Positions 1 to 12,850 of a stretch of 64,000 bases of DNA are shown here, in pieces. The stretch's first letter is position 1, and each line of letters opens with the position of its first letter. The notes under the pieces are model-generated. The model ran no database searches, had not been told where the DNA came from, and saw only the letters and a list, made by a program, of their open reading frames with translations. The DNA comes from Brevipalpus yothersi (lineage: Eukaryota; Arthropoda; Arachnida; Trombidiformes; Tenuipalpidae), in contig QZCP01000241.1 of the NCBI GenBank assembly GCA_003956705.1, forward strand, positions 1 through 64,000, written 5' to 3'. The position numbers and the translations under genes are program-made.

Positions 1-54
<54 letters not shown>
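1..54. repeat. (CT)n microsatellite at the window edge
   Basis: Uninterrupted CT dinucleotide repeat from the first base to about 54, so it may extend beyond the window. The following few hundred bases remain strongly pyrimidine-rich on the + strand with scattered short CT and CTT runs. Confidence 0.95.
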
Positions 55-56
<2 letters not shown>

Positions 57-1181
57 AACTTAAATGTATAAATAGTAAAGAGAAGAGAGCAACTTGTGAT
101 CATTTGCAAATTTTTGAATCTACCCATCATCATCTTGTGCCTTCTCTTTTTCTCTCTTTCTATATCTCCACTTCAACTCCTCTGGTGTTTTCTCATCTTC
201 TTCTTCTTCACATTTACTTTATCATCTATCCTCTTCACTTTCACTCACTCCATAGTCAAAAATTTTCTCTCTCTCTATCAACCAAACGCTTATGAACCCT
301 TCCACTTGATTTGTAAAAAATATTAGAATAACTGGAATCTCATACACCCATATCTTTACCCGTTTCATCTTGTTCTTTTTTTCACCACCAACACATACCC
401 ATCACACACATATGCGAAAAATTTAAAGTGCATTGCCTTCTATGAACTGACTGTGTATAATTCCATTAGTACAAGTGTGTTTGTCCTCAGAAAAAAAAGT
501 TCTTCTCAAACATTAGAACTTTTTTCTCTCTCACCTTCATCTCTCTCTTCCTCTCTCTTCCTCTTTCTCTCTCTTACTTGCCTATTCAACATCCGTTAAC
601 TCAACTCACAAGACTACGGTCGTTACTACAACTCACTACGGTTTAAAGTGGAAAGTCGATTAAAACAAAACTCTTATAACGCTCTTCCAATCGGATTTCA
701 GTTCTTCCAAAGGTAAGAATGTTAACCAATCAATTTTTTCTCTCTCATTCCCAATCAAAAGGCAAATTATATTTTCATTTTCAATTCATCTCATGTTAAG
801 AATTTTTCTCTCTCATTGAAAATGTCACTTTCAGAAGCTTTTTAAAGCTCAGTTTCAAAAAAAGCGAAAGTTTTAAGCCTTTTAAAGTTCTGATATGAAT
901 TAATAAAAAATCTCAAAACTAGATGTCAGTGTTTTTACACAGTGAATCTGCGTATACAGTGGCGCTCGCTACGACTAAATTAGAAAGTAGAAATTAAATG
1001 AAAATGAAAATGAAAATGAAATGCTTTTGTCAATATCAACATGAAGCATTTTGATCTGCTTTTTACAAGCCTCCTGTTTTACATCACTTTTTGTGCAGCT
1101 TTTAAATTGTGATTAATAAATTTATGTATATTTACAATTGATCCATTGACCATTATCCATATTAACTAAACTCCTTCCACA
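55..1181 (+). other. 5' leader region of the kinase gene with a probable 5'-UTR intron
   Basis: No convincing ORF. The short ORFs at 96-326 are translated CT-rich sequence. A good donor (AG|GTAAGAAT) at 713 and an acceptor (TTTTTGTGCAG) ending at 1098 suggest a non-coding first exon ending at 712 and a 386-nt intron before the exon carrying the start codon. A short GAAAAT-type tandem repeat lies at about 993-1022. Confidence 0.45.
67..74 (+). promoter_or_regulatory. Candidate TATA box upstream of the LAMMER kinase gene
   Basis: TATAAATA followed by G lies just after the CT repeat and about 640 bases upstream of the first recognisable splice donor. It fits the TATA consensus and a transcript running through the 5' leader, but there is no transcript evidence and AT-rich matches are common here. 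Confidence 0.25.
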
Positions 1182-3579
1182 ATGGCTACCACCACTCATT
1201 ATCGTTCACGATCACCATATTATGTAGGTTCTACCCGTCGATCACCTCGAGACCGTGGACGAGGTCGACGTAATCGGGTAAGAAATATGGATGATGATGA
1301 AGATGGACATCTTATATACCATAAAGGAGATGTAATTGCTGGAAAATGTAATGTATCAAACTATATCTATGAATATCAATATGCACTGCTAGCCATTTTG
1401 AAATGGCTCTGTTCTGTATATGCAAAGCCTTACACTTTGTGTATATGTATGTCTGACTGTGTTTTGTGTGATTGTTTTTTTCAGATAAAATTCTTTCCAC
1501 TCTTGGTGAAGGTACATTTGGTAAAGTTGTCCGTGTGATGGATGTTAGGACGTAAGTTTCGATAATTTTATCTTCTCTCTCTTGAAAATAAATATGATGA
1601 TGTGTATTGGGTATTAATTTTCCTCCATTTTCAATCAAATGTAGTGAACAAATTGTGGCTCTGAAAATAATTAAGAATGTAGATAAATATCGTGAAGCTG
1701 CTAAATTGGAAATTAATGTATTGGAAAAGCTTGCTGAAGCTGATCCTCAAGGAAAACAGTAAGTATAATTGATTTCGATAATATTTTCTGTCTCAATCAA
1801 ACCAAAGTTTAGTGGAAAGAAAAACTTTCCATCTTTTTTCCCATAAGATATGAGATGATTAGTATAAAAAATCTCAACAACCAACCTCGAAAAAAATCTT
1901 TTTGTTCTTTTTTCTTTTTTCTCATCTCTTTCTTCATGTTCACTATCTTTCTGATGTGTATAATCTTCGATTCTGCTCTCGTCATCACACACATACACAT
2001 ACACACCATCATCGAATGATCCATCATCTTACCTCTTAAACATTAAATCATTGTAAATCCGATTGCTTGCCGCGGCGCTGGTCTAGCAGTTTATGTGTAA
2101 AAATGTTAGATTGGTTTGATTTCCGTGGACACATTTGCATTGCATTTGAGATGCTTGGTCTGAGCGTATTCGATTTTCTGGTAATAATCACAACCTCAAT
2201 CTATTATTATGATGCAATAGAAAACTATCGATCTATCATCATCAAAAACTAACTCAAAGCTGTCTGACTTAATTCACTTATCATACTCATGATCATACTT
2301 ATAATCTTTTCAACCTCATATTTCTTTCCACAGAAAGATAATAATTATCAACCTTATCCAATTGATCAAGTCCGGCACATAGGATATCAACTGTGTTACT
2401 CTGTAAAATGTGCGTTACATTTTTGATGCCTTCCCCTGGAATTTTGTTTCTCTTCATCTTTCCAATAACAAGTGTTGCTAATTATACATTTTCTTGCAGT
2501 TCTTCATGACAACCATCTTACTCACACCGACTTGAAGCCGGAAAACATACTTTTCATCAATTCAGATTTTGATGTCTTCGTTTCCAAGAAATACAAAGAC
2601 AAGGTTATTATTGAATGATTCATAATTGGAGGCTGTTTTTAGCTCAAACCAAATGATTTTGATTTCTCTGTTCTAATCATTTTCTCTGTTATTCTTTTTC
2701 TCATTAGAAAAAGGACATAAAACGTGTAAAAAATACCGATATCAAGCTTATTGACTTTGGTTCAGCTACTTTCGATGATGAACACCATTCAACTATAGTC
2801 TCTACTCGTCATTATCGTGCTCCAGAAGTGATCTTAGAGCTAGGTTGGTCTCAGTCTTGTGATGTATGGAGCATAGGTTGTATTCTCTTCGAATTGTATT
2901 TGGGTGTAACACTTTTTCAAACCCATGACAATCGGGAACATTTGGCCATGATGGAAAGAATCTTAGGACCATTACCATACAGAATGTGTCGTAAAACTAA
3001 GTAAGCCATTCATTTGTTGATTATTCATAAATAAGATTGCTGACGTGATGACATAATGTATTCGTCATCGTTATCTCACTCTACTTGTTTGATGAAAACT
3101 TGAAAATTTAACTTCCTATCGAGATAGTTCATATCTCGATAGTACATTAGATTCCGATTGCTTAATGTAGTATTTTTTCTCTTCTCTCTCCTTTTCTCAG
3201 GACAAAATACTATCATCATGGTAGATTAGATTGGGATTATAAGTCATCTGCCGGTCGATATGTTCGAGAAAATTGTCAACCTTTGCATAGGTATTTGATA
3301 AGTGATGATGAGGATCATCGATTACTCTTCGATCTGATCGAAAAAATGCTGCAATATGAGCCAATGTCAAGGATCTCTCTGGAAGAGGCTCTTAATCATC
3401 CATTTTTCGATAAATTACCCCCCGAAAAGAAGCTCTATAAATTCGAGTCCAATAGAACAATCAAGAAGTCTGAAAGCAATGAAAGTAGAAGAAATGGCAC
3501 TACTAGTGATGGTAGTAGTACAGCCAGTAGAAGTCGTAGCTCTAGTAATGAAGATGCCAACAATAACTCGAAAAGATGA
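1182..3579 (+). CDS. Doa: LAMMER/CLK dual-specificity protein kinase (Doa-type)
   Basis: Eight coding exons can be read: 1182-1347, 1485-1551, 1645-1758, 2090-2180, 2334-2409, 2500-2603, 2708-3000 and 3201-3579. All have GT-AG borders, and they sum to 1290 nt (429 aa) in frame. The product has a short Arg/Ser-rich N-terminus, an acidic DDEDGHL segment, the glycine loop LGEGTFGKVV, the ATP-binding lysine in VALKII, the catalytic loop HTDLKPEN, the activation segment with STRHYRAPEV, and the family signature EHLAMMERILG. The C-terminus is a Ser-rich tail. CLK/Doa kinases phosphorylate SR splicing factors in the nucleus. The N-terminal RS region is much shorter than in many animal CLKs, so alternative upstream exons are possible. 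An AATAAA lies at 3807. Family assignment is very secure; exon borders are inferred from consensus sites. Confidence 0.95.
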
Positions 3580-5698
3580 GCTATACAATGTACATATGAT
3601 GTTTTCATCTGATTTCTTTGCATGTGAATTGAAAATTTACACTGTCATCTTCCAATACTAGGGCCCTTTTTGCCCTTTTTTTGCACCTTTCTGAATCTGG
3701 GAGGAAAAAACCTTTACATGATCAATTGTTTTCCGATTGATAATTCATCAAATCTTCTCAAAATGAATGAATTTTCTACGCTTCCAAGAATCCAATGATA
3801 GCCATAAATAAATTATCTTCTCTGTCTTTCTCATCTCTCTCCAGCATCAAGAGGAAAGTCAGAGAATTTTCTCAATTCTTGAGCCTATCAAATGCAAACT
3901 TTCTGGTTCCATATTTCTACAATACATGTACGTGAAGGGAAAGCTCTATCGACTGCATGTGTGGTGCTTTTTATAAACCAACTAACTCATCCTTGATCCC
4001 ATTTACACTCATGCTGGTTTCCAGAGAAAATCTCTGTTGTTGATGCTGTTGTTGTTGATCTCTCATGTGCAACTGGTGAAAGATTCTGGTTGCAGTTGTT
4101 TTACTAACCTTTCTACGTTTTTTCATCCATTCTTTGATGCCTTTTTATGTCTCATGTTGCCAGTAGCGCACACTTGATGGATCTAAGAAAGAATAGGCAA
4201 GCTTAATCAAAACTCATATGTCATCTTCCAAGTCACCTTACTTTTTCGCCTTATCTTGTTCCATCATCTTCATGATGCACCCATTTAGCCGTATAATACT
4301 TTTCTAATTGCAAAATTTTGCCTTCTCTAATGATGTAGTGAAGTTGGGTAGAAAAAAAGGAGAGAGAGAGAAAGAGCAAGTAAGCGAGAGAAAGCAAGTG
4401 TTCATCACTATCACCATCATAATTCTTTCGTTCAGTCTTGCAATCTGCTACTACTGTTTTTTGGCACTGGATTCAGTTAACCGTTGAGCAAATGGAAGAG
4501 AGAAAGAAATTCAATTTGGATAACTTGTGGAGGCATCGAATTCCCTAACATTTTGTACATAGCTTATTTTTAGTTGCTCAACGCATTCATTTGGTTGAGC
4601 ATGGTAACTGCAATTCTTCAAAGTCTACCATCCTCTTGATTGTTTACTACATGATACAGCCCGTGGACATTTCTCTCATTGGAAGCAAAAGTTTTCATGA
4701 GCAAACTTCTTGCTAATCTCAACAAGTTATCAGCAGAGTAATGATTTTAATATCGGATTTTGACGCTAAGATTGAAGCCAGTTTTGGCAGTTGTGTTCTG
4801 ATCACGAATTGAGCGCTTCAATATTTCCACTGAAACTGAGCTGAATGTGCTCCAAAATACAATGCAATTTGTATTTGTACTCAAATACCACCAGAACTAG
4901 AATCTTCATATGTGTGAAGAAATTTATGCTCTGACGTTGCCTACTCGCATCTAATAATCGTCAATTCTAGAGCATCTTGATAGTATTTCCATGGCATCTA
5001 TAAGAGCCTACTCATCCAAAATAGGGAATAAGGCGAACGGAATTGAGGGCTTGATTGGCCAAGAAAATTTGACTCAGTTTGTCGGACAATCAAAGAACTG
5101 ATTCAGCTCCACTTGATTATGCCCTCTGCTCGAACGAGGGATTATTGAGCATCAAAGTACGTGGCTTCAATTTTATTTTCATGGAAATTGTTCTTAGAGT
5201 TATCAAAAGAGAAAAATATGTATTTTCACAAAAAATAGCTTTAAATTACGTAAAAGAGAAAAGCTGCTTCGATTGAATTGAATGATTGATCCAAAATTAT
5301 TCCAGTTTGTACAGTCATTCCGGATTGAACTGTGATTATAATGAGATGAAAAAATGGGTAAAATCAGTTGTTCATCAAATTTTTCGAAATTTCTAATAGT
5401 GATTGACGGTTTCTTGAGGGATTTTCCACCTTACAGGTTGCCAGAGGTTTTGCTTTCTCATGCAAGAAAATAAATCTCTTGCTTAAGAGCAAAAGTTTAT
5501 CATGAATCGAGAATTTGTGAATGAAATCTTTCATAAATCAACGAAGTGAGTTCAAAAACGATGGAAAAGAGATAAATATAAAAACGCTACTCTCCATTAA
5601 GCAGTTTGCGGCGGAATTCGAGAAGTTATATCAGGTAGATATTAATGGTGATTAGTATATCGTAGTAAACCTGTCTTAAACTCATTCTCTTCTCGATA
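3580..5698. other. Kinase 3'-UTR and intergenic region
   Basis: No supported gene. A candidate poly(A) signal AATAAA lies at 3807-3812. A purine-rich GA tract lies at about 4350-4400. ORFs are short and unlike known families. The last few hundred bases probably include the promoter and leader of the transporter that follows. Confidence 0.5.
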
Positions 5699-7487
5699 AT
5701 GGGCTGCTTTGAATATGTCCAAAAGAATCTATGGAAACTCATCATAACTTCACTCATTTTTTTAAATTTCATTGTTTATTCGATTAGATCAAGTAAGTTG
5801 AATCAGATTTTGGTAAAACTCTACGAAATAAAACATTTCAAGTCTTTCATTTCACCTAGCATCAACCGGCATTGCACTCCTTGATCTTCAGATACAAGTT
5901 CAAGAAACATTTACCGTTACATCACGTTTGGTGACTGCCTATTCTGTAGGCTATCTGATTGGAGGATGCTCCAGTGAGTACCCATGATCAATTAGTGTGC
6001 AAATTAGAAATTAAAATTGAATTATCATTAATTTGTGATTTGGAAAAAAAAATTCCTCTCACAATTGTCAGTTGGTTTCGTAGAAGGAATATGTCACAAT
6101 TTTATACTACTAGCCATTACCGGTATTCTTGGTGGGATCAGTTTGGGTTTTGTTCCTCAATTCACCCAGATACTGATAATATTTCCCCTTATTGGAATCA
6201 GTGGCTTTATGAATGCTATTTCAGAGACATGTGAGTACCTGATAGTAAATTTTCTGATCACTGCCTCTTTGAGGGAATCTTCTCATGGACTTTTCTTCGA
6301 TCTTTCAGTGTCAAATGTCGCCTTAGTTGATATTTGGGGAATAGAGGTTGGAAATTATATGCAGCTTCTGTATTTTTCCTATGGAATTGGTGGGCTTTTA
6401 ACTCCAATCCTGATCAGACCCTTTCAATTGCCCATTCCTGAAGAAGCAGGCGATGATCCCGATGCCTACTTAGCGTTCTACAAACCTGAGGAAGTTCAAA
6501 TTCTGTGTCCGTATCTGTGGATAACTGGTGCCTCTATCTTTACTGGAACGCTTTTCATCATTTGCTACTTAGTTGAACAACGCAACAGAAAATTAAATGA
6601 AAACAAGAAGGTTGAAGAAATTGATATACAAATTTCAGAGGAAAAAGTACCAAGTGAAAATGATAGCCCCTCAAAATTTAAAATAGCCATAGCCGTTGGA
6701 TGGGTAACCGCAGTCTGTCACATCGGTAGTGCCATGCATCTGATTTTAAGTGAGTTTAGTCAATTTCTGATGATTCTCAGGGATCGAAATTCCATTTGAA
6801 TACTTTTAACTGATTTTTCTACTGTTTGTTCCTTGCTAAGGTTGCTTTGCCCAAGCTTACGGTGTTAAATCTGTTTTCAAAATGGAAAAGAAAAAGGCAG
6901 CTCTACTCTCTGGAGTATATTGGCTTGTGTATTGTGCGGGAAAAATTATATTCGTTTCCTTATCAGCACTTATTGGTGAAAAATCAGTGATTTATGGCAT
7001 TTCTATATTGTATTTCATTGGAATAGTACTCGCATTCACTTTGGCTAATTCGATTGAATTTTGCCTGTGGACCATTCCAGTGTTTTACGCTCTTGGCGTT
7101 AGTCCTTTTTTCAATTATGCGATCGCAGATCTCGAAAATTACTTCCATCTGACCGGTAGATATACTTCTATCATCTTCATTGGTGTCTGTATTGGGGAGT
7201 CAATCCATGTTCCGATCGTAGGAACTTTTCTCGATGATTGGCCCGACATTTATCTATATTATACTGGAACTCTTTCAGCACTTTTCTTAGCTGGTTTCTT
7301 GGTGATGCCCTTCATCTGCAGGTCCCTCTTTAAGAAATCTGAAAATTCTAAGACCCAAGAATCAGATATGGAAAGAAAAGTATCTAGATTTGGTTCTCTT
7401 ATCGTTCCTGTTCCTGAACGAAGAGACTCTATCATGTCTCTAGCAGTATCAAGTTCCGATTGTGGGAAGAGGAAATCAAATGCCTGA
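5699..7487 (+). CDS. Major facilitator superfamily transporter, MFSD4/NaGLT1-like
   Basis: Five exons with GT-AG borders are readable: 5699-5792, 5860-5973, 6072-6230, 6309-6749 and 6841-7487. They sum to 1455 nt (484 aa) in frame. The product is strongly hydrophobic with about twelve membrane segments in two halves, separated by a charged cytoplasmic loop around residues 225-255 (rich in E and K). Features shared with the MFSD4/sodium-dependent glucose transporter 1 group are the early LLDLQ segment, a GYLIGG motif at the second helix, and the N-x5-IWG...MQLLYFSYGIGG segment near the middle. It is probably a plasma-membrane solute transporter; the substrate cannot be read from sequence. An ATTAAA lies about 25 nt after the stop. 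The start is the first ATG before a hydrophobic helix. The family call is good; the MFSD4 subgroup is moderate. Confidence 0.82.
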
Positions 7488-9140
7488 ACAAGAAATCTCA
7501 GTGTTTTCTCTATTAAATTATAAATAATTTTTTTCGAATTTTAATCATTGCTCGGAGATAATTTTTTCATGTGGGAATAATTTAATTGATTTGTGGGCAA
7601 ACGATTCTGTATTTGATAACCAATTAACAACCATATGGATCTGATACTATGATTTTACACACTGTAATTGATGGATCACCGGAAATGAGATACTCCTTAT
7701 CATCACATTCGCTATTAATTGAATGAATGAACTTTTTCTTTTTTGAAACTGAGAGTTCACAACACCGCTGAGTATACAATGTAATCAAGCAAGTGGAAAT
7801 CTATGATCACAAGTTGGTCATCTTTTTTTGTGTTTATAACTCATCATAAATAGATCGCTTTCTTTAAGGACACAAGATTTAGAAGCAGAATGGACAGAAT
7901 GGATGGTGAAAGTTTCATATTATAATATTATAATATCAGATGATTAATTTCTGCTTCAGTAGGAATAAGGAAAGGTAAAATTCAATGAAATTGACATTTA
8001 CACTTGTTTTTCTAATATGAGATGGTACTGATTCCGAACGATTAAATCCCGGTAACTTCACATTCATTGCATCCACTTGAGGCAATTCACGAGACTCATA
8101 CATCAATCAAAGAGCGGAAGAAATCAAAACATGTGAGATCAAGAAGCATGATAAAGCTTTTATAGTTTTATATTGATCACTTTGTTGTTTTTCATTGAGT
8201 TTATACAGATATTACTAATTTTAGGTGGTATTGGCTGATATTTTCATCTCGAGTGTTTGTATATCAATGCTTATGAAAATAGTGGCGATCGTTCGAATCT
8301 TATTGTAATCTGAAAAGTTCATGATGATAATATCCAAAAGACTCATCTTGATTCGCTTAATTCAATTTCATCGACTTACGGTGAGTTGGTTTACTTTCAT
8401 TAACTTTAATCGTCATTTTCAGTGAACTAGTGAGAGAGATCCATCAGTTAAGAATTATCATTTGATTCATTTGTTTCATAATAGGTAATTCGATGATCAT
8501 CACGAATTTCAGCATGGAGAGAAGATTCTTCGTCAAGAGGCCATCGAGAGTTGATGGCCTCTTGAATATATCTTGATCGATTCCCAACAGAATTTGTATC
8601 TACTTTACTATTTTCTTCTGCTTCTTAATCAGTTCAAATAATGGCTGATCGCTCCAAGGAATCTGGGTTTCCCGTAGGAACAAGAAAAATGGCTCCAAAT
8701 GAGAGCACAAAAAGAGTACAATCAAGTGGTTTAACAATAATTCTCAACAAAATGTTCAAGTGTTCAATATCGGTAATAATCGGTATTGGCCAGTATGCAT
8801 AAGTCCTCTGTCATCATCAAAAAATGGTACTGATATCGTACAGGTACTGCCTATTTTATACCATACTGAGAACAGAAAACTGTGACATAGTAGATATATG
8901 ATATATATTTTCTTTCCTATTATCTGTACATAGATAATTACATAGGAAGATCAGTTTAGTCTTTAAATACGCCGAGTTACTGGAGAGATTTTCTCATCGT
9001 ACCATTGAGCTACCAACCTGCAGTAGAAACTTTGCGATTTTTCATTTACAGGGTTCTTTTCTCTCATCTCCTTACTTTTTCAGTTTTCTCAATTCGAATT
9101 GGTTTAGTTTACATATTATCGTGATATCGTCACTGTGACA
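7488..9140. other. Intergenic region and DHDH upstream sequence
   Basis: No supported ORF. The part from about 8390 onward is duplicated, at lower identity, at about 36830-37580, so it is probably the DHDH promoter and leader. It contains a perfect 12-bp hairpin at 8534-8564 (listed separately). Confidence 0.5.
8534..8564. repeat. Perfect 12-bp inverted repeat upstream of DHDH
   Basis: A 12-base arm, a 7-base spacer (GAGAGTT) and the exact complementary arm. The same 31 bases are preserved exactly in the duplicated copy at 36970-37000, while flanking bases differ. Confidence 0.85.
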
Positions 9141-10740
9141 ATGAGTATAAAATGGGGTATATTGGGTGCTGGTCACATCTCGAATGATTTCACCGTCTGT
9201 ATTCGAAGTCTACCACAAGAAGACCACAAGGTAAGTTTAGCCAATTAATTTTTGGAGGTAGACTAGTCTTCATTTTATACTGAATGAGATGCATTTCACT
9301 CGGAAAAAATGATAACTCTAAGTAATGACCATCAGATAAATGAGATCGATCGAAAAAAAGTCCTCTGTTGATGCTATAATTGTGGAAATTCATTTGCAGC
9401 TGCTTTCAGTTTTTTCATGTAAAACGGACTTTCTAGCCTATCAAAGCTGAGTCGATTCATTTACCTCTACATTTTCTGACACACTGATTGAGAAAGTTCT
9501 ATCACATACAGCTAACTTTGGACTGGGTGTGCTTACTGTGTTGCTTAAGAAAACTAATGGAAGAGAGATGATCAATTGTGTGGAATCATTATCATAAAAC
9601 TCTTGTATTAGACTTTCTCATCATAATTATCATCCTAATATCAGTTTTTATTTATCTATTTTAATAATGGTGTATTTTTTCTCACAAATTCTCCTAGATT
9701 ATTGCTGTGGCTTCACAAGATCTAGAAAAGGCTAAAAAATTTGCTAACAAGCACCGTATTGACAAAGCTTATGGTTCGTATCAAGAATTAGCCAGAGATC
9801 CAAATGTGGATGTCGTTTATGTTGGAAATTTGGTGTCTCAGCACGTTGCTGTTGGAAAAATGCTGCTTGAACATGGTAAAAATCTTCTTGTTGAAAAACC
9901 TTTCTCATTAACAGCGAAAGGTGCTGAAGTATTGATTAATCTTGCTCGTGAGAAAAAATTATTCCTCATGGAAGCTATATGGTCTAGATTCAATCCAGTT
10001 CACAAGCTTGTTAAAAAAGAAATTGCAGCAGGAACAATCGGTAAAGTGTTGCATGTCCATGGTAATTTTGGTGAGGTCCAGAGAATCGAAAATGCTCCTC
10101 GATTCTACAAAAAAGAACTTGGTGGTGGCTGTATGCTAGACATGGGCATCTACATTCTCAATGCGATTTCAATGGTTTACAAAAATCAGGATCCATTGGA
10201 CATACGAGCCATTGGTCATGTCGGTCAGGGAGGTAAATACAGTATAATGTATATCAGTAATCGACTTCGTTTGCTCTGAAAACGTAAAGGCTGATGAAGA
10301 TTCTTCAAATTTTCTTTATTCCCCCAAAAATCTGATATTTTTTCTCATTCATCTACTCAGGGGTTGATACTACTGTTGGATTTACCATCAAGTACTCAGA
10401 TGGTGGAGTGGCCACAGGCTGTTCATCCATACAAGTTGATCTTCCAAATGAACTTACCATCACCGGAACTGATGGTGTTATTCGTATCAATAAGCCTTTC
10501 TGGTGTCCAACCAGTGTGATGATCAAGGATCAAACTCGTGAATTTCCTCTTCCATTGATTGTGGACACTTTAAACTTTCAGAATAGTAATTTTTTACGCT
10601 ATGAGGCTGAACATGTCCGAGAATGTCTCAATAATGGTCTAACTGAAAGTCCTATTCTTCCATTGAAAGATACTCTCTTAATACGCCGAATGACGGACAA
10701 AATATTTAGTGAACTTGGAATAAATCATGAGGAAAAATGA
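9141..10740 (+). CDS. DHDH: Trans-1,2-dihydrobenzene-1,2-diol dehydrogenase-like oxidoreductase (Gfo/Idh/MocA family)
   Basis: Three exons (9141-9230, 9698-10232, 10361-10740) sum to 1005 nt and 334 aa, the usual length for animal DHDH. The N-terminus carries a Rossmann GILGAGHIS motif. It is followed by the EKP motif (VEKPFSL) typical of the Gfo/Idh/MocA family, then MEAIWSRF, and a GGGCMLDMGIY segment. These are the features expected of NADP-dependent dihydrodiol dehydrogenases, which oxidise trans-dihydrodiols and some sugars in the cytosol. The intron in the N-terminal region is 467 nt and the second is 128 nt. The start codon precedes the Rossmann strand directly. A candidate AATAAA lies at 11045. 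Pieces of this gene recur across the window (16141, 21474, 37579, 59227, 61578), showing that it bordered the duplicated F-box unit. The substrate is inferred. Confidence 0.92.
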
Positions 10741-11548
10741 GATGATCAATAGAAAATCAACTTTGTAGTGACTCATTAGCAAAGGATCGATTTGACGATC
10801 GTACACCATCGACAATCAATACAGGCCTCGGTCGTATTTTAATCAACTTAACTGTAGTGTTCCATGTCTTGAATTCGTCTTTTCAGTTTTCAACTTGATG
10901 TATCAGAGAATGAAGAAATTACATGCATTCAGATATCTGCTTGCTTGCTTTACATCTGACAACAATTTTTTCTACCATAGCTAGTAAAATAATTATGAAT
11001 AATTTTTGCTCGTTTGAATCATATTTACTTTTGAGATGAAAAGGAATAAATTATATGATATCTGGTCGGGAAAATAATTTTATATATACACCATTTGCGA
11101 TTCACTCATGATGTGTGAAACTAACTTGCAACTTTTCTAAATACAGCAATAGACCCAGATAGTTTGCAAATAGTGATAGTTGTAATAGACTATTCATGAA
11201 AAAAGGGTCTAGATTAACAGAAATTAGTTTTGTCAATTGAAGCGGAAGTTGAAATTTTGCCATTCGAGTGGAATGTTTTAAAAAACTCACCATCGTTCAA
11301 ATGAATAAACCATCAGGAATACTTCCACCTCCATGGGAAAACTTTGAATTTCCCTCTAATTCCATACAATTATCAATTCAATTATTAGGTAATCTGTAGA
11401 GGTGTACGAGTACTTATCGTCGCTACTAATTTGAAAACATCGATGATCGGACCGCTCGACGATATACATGTATCATATACCTCTAATAATTTGATATGGA
11501 AAAATTGCTCGACAAAACCTAGTGTATGGTGTTGATGTGTAGCTCAAA
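10741..11548. other. DHDH 3' flank leading into the first F-box gene
   Basis: No supported ORF. This stretch is the apparent parent of spacer sequence repeated before other F-box copies (for example after 16292, 21626 and 61735, and in inverse orientation at about 58450-59226). Confidence 0.5.
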
Positions 11549-12850
11549 ATGAATTTCATAGCTTTGCCTTCAGAGATTGTGAAAAATATTTTCAATTTTA
11601 TGGATCCTTATGATGTTCACAATTTCAAAATTGCTTGTCCATCATGGGACTTGGAAGCTACTCGATGGCTGGGCAAGTGTCGAGCGATTGAAACCTTCTC
11701 CTTGTCCGAAATCATGGCAATTATACCATCTGATATGATTGATGGGAGAATTGAGGATTGTAAGTTAATCACCATATGATGTCTCATGTAACCTCTAATT
11801 CCACTTTTTTCAATAGATGAGAAGAGATATCCTGGACACTATGAAATCATGGTGCAATCATTAATATCAAATATTCTGATGAATAAATGCGAAATCCCTG
11901 AAGTTTTCTTGGAACCAGGTCGAAGAGCTGGTATGGTGCATTGGGATCCTCTTTGTTGGTGTTATTTCAAAGAAAATAATGAGTATCACCAGATATTGGA
12001 GTCCGATCTTGAAAGATGCATCAAAATATCCCTTGCCAACTCGCAACGTGATCATGTTTTCTCTTTCATCACTTATCGTGATGATTTGAAAACTCAATTG
12101 GAGTCAACTTATGCACCCATTCCTGTTGCCGGTTTGATGATCAAACAGGTCTCAAATGAATTTGATTTGGGTAATGAAATTCTTGATTTTGATCCCGGTA
12201 CTTTTGAAAAAATTCCCAAGGCTCCGTATCCATTTAAGTATGAAATCTCTATAGATAAGGATCTCAATGCATTCAACATCAATCAGTGGACTACACAGAC
12301 CAAAATTATTTCAACTGATTGGGAACATAGTTCATCTTATCAAGATCTAAACGATCCAGATTATCCGATAAAATCTCTCATATGTTTCAAGACGATCCCT
12401 TTTTCATGTGAACGTTTGGATTATTTGATAAAAAACAAGGATATCGTTGTCTCTTATGTGGTCTTGTGCCGATGGTCAACATTGCACATTAAAGCCCAAA
12501 AATGGCATGAGAAAAGTGGTTCACGAATACTTAGCATCGCCTTTGCTGGGAAAAATGTGAAAGCTGCCACATTATCTATTGAAAGTCTCGATTTTGCGGA
12601 TCGAGCTGAAAAACTCATGGCATTTCGACAGAGTCTTGATTTCTCGGTAGACGATGGACGGATAGTAGGTTTTATTTTTGTCGGTGACATTTTATTTGCA
12701 CCAAATGTTGGGAATGAGATTCTCATCTCGATCTACAAAACTTTTCCACATGTTAATTTTATGGACATCTCATGTTGGGGCCCTAAAGATTCTCCCACTG
12801 CTGAGCAAGGCCTGATAGAAGGCATTAGAATCCATCTAGTTCATTTGTGA
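11549..12850 (+). CDS. F-box family protein, copy 1
   Basis: Two exons, 11549-11759 and 11817-12850, separated by a 57-nt intron. They total 1245 nt (414 aa) in frame. Residues about 5-45 form an F-box-like helix-rich motif (LPSEIVKNIFNFMDPYDV..., then a W and a Cys). F-boxes bind SKP1 and place proteins in SCF ubiquitin ligases. The remaining 350 residues form a family-specific domain that I do not recognise. Its conserved blocks include INQWTTQTKI, YPIKSLICFKTIPFSCE, SIAFAGKNVKAATLSIES and FRQSLDF..DGRIVGFIF, and it ends in a near-invariant TAEQGL..GIRIHL.HL. An AATAAA lies at 12967. This copy directly follows the intact DHDH gene, so it is the best candidate for the ancestral member. The F-box call is moderate; the substrate-binding role of the rest is inference. 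Confidence 0.8.

Noticed and set aside
1..54. Telomeric repeat
   Set aside because: Plain CT dinucleotide repeat, not a telomere motif.
96..326. Hydrophobic 76-aa ORF near the left edge
   Set aside because: It is translated CT-rich low-complexity leader sequence, with no family resemblance.
8534..8564. microRNA precursor
   Set aside because: A 12-bp stem with a 7-nt loop is too short for a canonical miRNA hairpin.
12454..12726. Recurrent antisense ORFs of 70-110 aa inside F-box exon 2 (also at 15073, 20624, 23136, 35508, 39961, 60456)
   Set aside because: They are shadows of the conserved sense exon; their apparent conservation follows from the sense strand.
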